NCBI GenBank assembly: GCA_937997955.1
Contig: CALLDR010000077.1
Coordinates: 1-34,648, forward strand
Length of the DNA: 34,648 bases
DNA from: an uncultured Emergencia sp.
GTDB lineage: Bacteria > Bacillota > Clostridia > Peptostreptococcales > Anaerovoracaceae
Reading direction: 5' to 3'
Part shown: in pieces, positions 30,939-34,648 of the stretch
How the letters are laid out: every line of letters begins with the position of its first letter
How positions within the stretch are numbered: the first letter of the stretch is position 1
Made by a program: the position numbers and the translations under genes
The notes under the pieces: generated by a model
Database searches by the model: none
What the model was told of the DNA's origin: nothing
What the model saw: only the letters and a program-made list of their open reading frames with translations

Positions 30939-31718
30939 ATGAAGCTATATGTGATTGATTTGGGAAAAATTGTGATGGAAGCTAACAACGTGGTGACTAA
31001 GGAAGACTGCAGCGAAGGAGAAAAGCCGGCGATTCCCATTCACGCCTTTCTTATCGATGGGCCGGCAGGAAAAGTTTTGTTTGATGCCGGGTGCCATCCG
31101 AAAGCCATGGATGGCGCATGGCCGGAAGACATGTGCACTAACCCGTATATCTGTGAGATGGGGATCGTACAGCGGCTGGCGGCTATCAGCGTAAGGCCAG
31201 AAGATATCACTCATTTGGTACTGTCTCATCTCCATCTGGATCATGCAGGGTGCGTACATCTTTTCCCAAATGCACAGGTGTATGTACAGGAGGACGAACT
31301 GAGAGAGACCATGGCGGCTTATGAAAATCATGACCTGGATATGTTTCACCTGATCTGCGATGTAGAGAACTGGATACAGTCTGATGTAAAGTGGAAGACA
31401 GTCAAGGGCGCTGTAGTGGAACTCTGTCCGGGTGTCAGAATTCTGGATTTGGGATCGGGGCATTCCTTCGGTATGTTGGCCCTGCATGTGGACCTGAACT
31501 GTGGCAGTTATCTGCTGGTATCCGATGCGGCTTATTCCGCCGTTCATTATGGCCCTCCGGCGGAACTGTCCGGCGTAGTGTACGATGTAGAGGGCTATTT
31601 TGCAGCTATAGAGACGATACGGGCTTATGCTGCCGATCATGATGCTGTGGTTCTGTTTGGTCATGATATGAAACAATTTCAATCTCTGATTAAATCAGAC
31701 GATGGATATTATGAATAA
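30939..31718 (+). CDS. Metallo-beta-lactamase-fold hydrolase, AiiA-like lactonase family
   Basis: A 259-aa metallo-beta-lactamase fold with the full dinuclear site: HLHLDH (H97, H99, D101, H102), H175 (GHSFG), D196 (SDAAYS) and H242 (FGHD). Y199, three residues after D196, is placed as the catalytic tyrosine of the N-acyl homoserine lactonase AiiA. Family members open lactone rings. In this metabolic context a sugar- or hydroxy-acid lactone seems more likely than a quorum signal (inference). It starts after TAGGAGGAG and is a second potential lactonase beside the phosphotriesterase-type one at 21452. Confidence 0.83.
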   Translation: MKLYVIDLGKIVMEANNVVTKEDCSEGEKPAIPIHAFLIDGPAGKVLFDAGCHPKAMDGAWPEDMCTNPYICEMGIVQRLAAISVRPEDITHLVLSHLHLDHAGCVHLFPNAQVYVQEDELRETMAAYENHDLDMFHLICDVENWIQSDVKWKTVKGAVVELCPGVRILDLGSGHSFGMLALHVDLNCGSYLLVSDAAYSAVHYGPPAELSGVVYDVEGYFAAIETIRAYAADHDAVVLFGHDMKQFQSLIKSDDGYYE

Positions 31719-31762
31719 TGTTTCATCATTTCTTTTTATATCTGAGAATAGGTATTAAATAT

Positions 31763-31791
31763 TTTTCTATTAAAATTTATAATGATATACT
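31763..31791 (+). promoter_or_regulatory. Possible promoter before the E3 gene
   Basis: TTTTCT (31763-31768), 17 bp, TATACT (31786-31791) in a very AT-rich 103-bp gap, about 30 bp before the start codon. The -35 is poor. Confidence 0.4.
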
Positions 31792-31821
31792 TTGCATAAA
31801 GAATAATATGGAGGAAGTCAT

Positions 31822-33216
31822 ATGAAAATTGCAATCATTGGCGGAGGCCCCGGTGGTTATGTCACAGCCATCAGAGCGGCGCAGCTGGGCGCAGAGGTAA
31901 CTCTGATTGAAAAGGGCGCTATGGGGGGAACCTGCCTCAATGAAGGATGCATTCCGACCAAGGCCTTGATCCATTCCGCAGATCTTTATTATGAGATTAA
32001 AACCGCTGGGAAGAAAAACGGCATTCTGGTTGAAGGAATAACTGTAGATTTTGCAGCGATGCAGAAGAAAAAAAAGACTATAGTCAAGCAGTTAGTAAAC
32101 GGAGTTGGCGGCCTAATGAAAGCGAATGGCATTACTGTAGTCAAAGGGATTGCAGCCTTTAAGTCACCGACCGCCATAGAGGTCAGTACGGAAGAAGGCA
32201 AAGTTCAGGTAGATTTTGACAAAGCCATCATCGCCAGTGGTTCTGCGCCATCCATAGTGCCGATTCCGGGTAACGAACTGGAGGGTGTGGTAGACAGCAC
32301 CGGTGCGCTGGAATTTGAAGAGATCCCTCAGAGCTTGTGCATCATTGGCGGCGGCGTTATCGGCATTGAGATGGCCCATGTTTATCAGAGACTGGGAACA
32401 AAGATTACCATAGTAGAGATGTTACCTGATATTCTGATTAATTTTGATTCCGATATTACGACGGTGATTAAGAAGGTCATGAAGAAAAATAAGGTGGACT
32501 TTTTGCTGGAGACGAAAGTAGAGGAGATAAAAAAAGGCGAAGAAGGCCTGATCGTCAGTGTAACGGATAAAGAGGGCACAGCGAAAGTGATATCTGCGGA
32601 AAAGGTCCTCATGTGCGTGGGACGCCGTCCGGCAACGGAAGGCCTGGGTCTGGAATCTATCGGCGTAGCCACAGAGAGAGGCAGAATTCTGGTGGATGAA
32701 AAGTATCAGACCAATGTAGAAAATATCTATGCTATCGGCGACTGCACTGGGGGTATCATGCTGGCTCATGTGGCTTCCGCAGAGGGTATTGCGGCAGTGG
32801 AGAAGATTATGGAGTGTAAAAATCACACGGATTTCGAGACGATTCCGTCTTGCGTCTACACTTCACCGGAACTGAGCAGTGTCGGCCTGAGCGAGAAAGA
32901 GGCAGCAGCCAAAGGACTGGATTATAAGACCGGAATCTTCCCGCTAATGGGTAATGGAAAGTCTTTGATCATCGGAGATACGTCGGGATTGGTAAAGATT
33001 ATTGCGGACAGAAACTCTGGAGAAGTCCTGGGAATACACATGTGCGGCCCAAATGCTACGGAGCTGGCTGCATACGGCGCACTTGCCATCCATCAAAAGG
33101 CCAGGGTGGAGGATCTGCTGTCCACTATTCACGCACATCCCTCGGTAGGGGAGTCCTTGCAGGAAGCGGCACATGCAGTGTTCGGAAATGCTCTGAACAT
33201 GCCGCCGGTCAAATAA
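31822..33216 (+). CDS. lpdA: Dihydrolipoyl dehydrogenase (E3)
   Basis: E3 reoxidises dihydrolipoyl groups with NAD. The 464-aa flavoprotein shows the FAD motif IIGGGPGGYVTAIRAAQLG, redox-active cysteines C38 and C43 in GGTCLNEGCIPTKAL, the NAD motif CIIGGGVIGIEMAH, and the C-terminal interface HAHPSVGE, with the catalytic His-Glu pair at about H439 and E444. No lipoyl domain is fused. The start follows GGAGGAAG. It is separated from the E1/E2 genes by the lactonase gene and a terminator, and may have its own promoter. Its natural partner is the free lipoyl protein at 29670. Confidence 0.95.
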   Translation: MKIAIIGGGPGGYVTAIRAAQLGAEVTLIEKGAMGGTCLNEGCIPTKALIHSADLYYEIKTAGKKNGILVEGITVDFAAMQKKKKTIVKQLVNGVGGLMKANGITVVKGIAAFKSPTAIEVSTEEGKVQVDFDKAIIASGSAPSIVPIPGNELEGVVDSTGALEFEEIPQSLCIIGGGVIGIEMAHVYQRLGTKITIVEMLPDILINFDSDITTVIKKVMKKNKVDFLLETKVEEIKKGEEGLIVSVTDKEGTAKVISAEKVLMCVGRRPATEGLGLESIGVATERGRILVDEKYQTNVENIYAIGDCTGGIMLAHVASAEGIAAVEKIMECKNHTDFETIPSCVYTSPELSSVGLSEKEAAAKGLDYKTGIFPLMGNGKSLIIGDTSGLVKIIADRNSGEVLGIHMCGPNATELAAYGALAIHQKARVEDLLSTIHAHPSVGESLQEAAHAVFGNALNMPPVK

Positions 33217-33249
33217 GAGAAGGGAATTATAATATAAAGGAGAAATATC

Positions 33250-34648
33250 ATGGCTTTAAAATCAGCGAAAGAATATATAGAGAGCCTTAGAACTCTCAAT
33301 ACCAGAGTATATATGTTCGGAGAGAAAATAGACAACTGGGTGGATCATCCCATGATCCGTCCATCTATCAACTGCGTGGCGATGACCTATGAGCTGGCCG
33401 CAGATCCGCAGTACAGCGATCTGATGACTGCAAAATCCAGCTTGACGGGAAAGACCATCAACAGATTTACCCACCTGCACCAAAGCAGTGAGGACCTGGT
33501 GAAAAAGGTGAAGATGCAGAGGCTGATGGGCCAGAAGACCGCCTCCTGCTTCCAGCGCTGCGTAGGTATGGACGCTTTTAACGCGGTTTTCTCAACCACC
33601 TTTGAGATCGATGAATCGTACGGCACATCCTATCACCGGCGGTTCACCGAGTTTCTGAAGATGGTCCAGGAGGAAGACCTGGTAGTAGACGGAGCCATGA
33701 CAGATCCCAAGGGGGACAGGGGCAAAGCGCCGCATCAGCAGGCAGATCCGGATCTGTATATGCATATCGTAGAGCGGAGGAAAGACGGTATCGTAGTCAG
33801 AGGGGCGAAGGCCCATCAGACCGGCTCCATCAATTCTCATTGGCATCTGATTATGCCGACCATTTCCATGAGGGAAGAGGACGCAGACTACGCTGTATCC
33901 TTTGCATGCCCAAGCGATGCGGAAGGCCTGTTCATGATCTATGGCAGACAATCCTGCGACACCAGAAAGCTGGAAGAGGATGCGGATATGGATCTGGGCA
34001 ACAAAGCCTTTGGTGGACAGGAGGCCCTGGTGGTCTTTGACAACGTGTTCATTCCAAACGAATATGTCTTCATGGCCGGAGAATACGACTTTGCTGGCGT
34101 ACTGGTGGAGCGTTTTGCCGGATATCACAGACAGAGCTATGGAGGCTGTAAGGTAGGTGTGGGCGATGTGGTCATCGGTGCGGCGGCTCTGGCTGCTGAG
34201 TACAACGGCGCGGAGAAGGCGTCTGCCGTCAAAGACAAGCTGATCGAGATGACCCATCTCAACGAGACGTTGTATTCCTGCGGTATTGCCTGCTCGGCGG
34301 AAGGGCATCTGACAAAGGCTGGAAATTACGAGATCGACATGCTGCTGGCCAACGTCTGCAAACAGAATGTGACACGGTTCCCATACGAGATTGTCAGACT
34401 GGCGGAGGACATCGCGGGAGGCCTGATGGTAACTATGCCGGGTGAAAAGGATTTCAAGTCCGATACTGTGGTAGGAAGAAACGGCGAGACCATCGGAGAT
34501 ATCTGCAGCAAATTCTTCGCGGGACGGGAAGGCGTAAAGACCGAGGACAGAATGCGCGTCTTGAGGTTCCTGGAGAACATCTGTCTGGGCGCATCAGCCG
34601 TAGGATACAGGACAGAGTCCATGCACGGAGCAGGTTCCCCTCAGGCGC
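33250..34648 (+). CDS. 4-hydroxybutyryl-CoA dehydratase / vinylacetyl-CoA isomerase family protein (3' truncated by window)
   Basis: This FAD and [4Fe-4S] family performs radical-type dehydration of a hydroxyacyl-CoA. The visible 466 codons contain C100 and C104 (SCFQRC), H293 and C300 (GYHRQSYGGCK), one residue off the four cluster ligands of the Clostridium aminobutyricum enzyme (C99, C103, H292, C299) as I recall them. E258, Y297, K301, E456, A461 and G462 also line up with known active-site residues. A true dehydratase, not the related flavin hydroxylase that lacks the cluster, is therefore likely. The exact substrate may differ. The start follows AAAGGAG, 33 bp after E3. The end lies outside the window. 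Confidence 0.88.
   Translation, partial: MALKSAKEYIESLRTLNTRVYMFGEKIDNWVDHPMIRPSINCVAMTYELAADPQYSDLMTAKSSLTGKTINRFTHLHQSSEDLVKKVKMQRLMGQKTASCFQRCVGMDAFNAVFSTTFEIDESYGTSYHRRFTEFLKMVQEEDLVVDGAMTDPKGDRGKAPHQQADPDLYMHIVERRKDGIVVRGAKAHQTGSINSHWHLIMPTISMREEDADYAVSFACPSDAEGLFMIYGRQSCDTRKLEEDADMDLGNKAFGGQEALVVFDNVFIPNEYVFMAGEYDFAGVLVERFAGYHRQSYGGCKVGVGDVVIGAAALAAEYNGAEKASAVKDKLIEMTHLNETLYSCGIACSAEGHLTKAGNYEIDMLLANVCKQNVTRFPYEIVRLAEDIAGGLMVTMPGEKDFKSDTVVGRNGETIGDICSKFFAGREGVKTEDRMRVLRFLENICLGASAVGYRTESMHGAGSPQA

Noticed and set aside
30945..31682. Minus-strand frame of 245 codons over the AiiA-like gene
   Set aside because: The plus strand encodes a complete metallo-lactonase with all ligands; the antisense frame has no recognisable domain.

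Overview
The window looks like a chromosomal segment of an anaerobic Clostridia-type Firmicute. The evidence is the gene order rbfA-nrnA-truB-ribF-rpsO-pnp, strong purine-rich ribosome binding sites, AT-rich promoters and an oxygen-sensitive type of [4Fe-4S]/flavin dehydratase at the right end. No species can be named from sequence alone.

Left part (1 to about 9.0 kb) is housekeeping or near-housekeeping. It holds the end of rbfA, then nrnA, truB and ribF in a tightly coupled operon, then rpsO behind its own promoter and a structured leader, then pnp and a strong bidirectional terminator. Next come a divergent EamA transporter/LysR pair with interlocked promoters, a calcineurin-like phosphoesterase on the minus strand, a patch of 18-bp imperfect tandem repeats and a small membrane protein.

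From about 9.4 kb to the right edge the window is one large catabolic island with visibly lower GC. It is led by a second LysR regulator and holds five transcription groups. (i) LysR and a TIM-barrel isomerase, then a terminator. (ii) Zn-alcohol dehydrogenase, a free-standing lipoate-ligase C-terminal domain, two VOC proteins and a second Zn-alcohol dehydrogenase. (iii) A TRAP transporter (P1-Q-M-P2) plus a separately transcribed third solute receptor (P3), with an Rpn-family remnant between P2 and P3. (iv) A phosphotriesterase-like lactonase and two overlapping TIM-barrel genes (+), facing a four-gene minus-strand operon (VOC, SDR, TIM-barrel, galactose-mutarotase-like protein). (v) A dissected 2-oxoacid/acetoin-dehydrogenase-type complex (E1 alpha, E1 beta, free lipoyl domain, free E2 catalytic core), an AiiA-like metallo-lactonase, E3, and a 4-hydroxybutyryl-CoA-dehydratase-family enzyme cut by the window end.

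Read together (inference): a small polar, probably cyclic or sugar-like compound is taken up by the TRAP system. It would be handled by lactonases, TIM-barrel isomerases, a mutarotase-like protein and dehydrogenases, cleaved by the TPP/lipoyl complex to an acyl-CoA, and passed to acyl-CoA dehydration. I know of no described pathway with this exact gene set. The most distinctive signals are the split E2 with an altered active-site motif, the orphan lipoate-ligase domain, a TIM-barrel paralogue that has lost its metal ligands but overlaps an intact partner, three TRAP receptors lacking the usual carboxylate-binding arginine, and a shared upstream box in three promoters.
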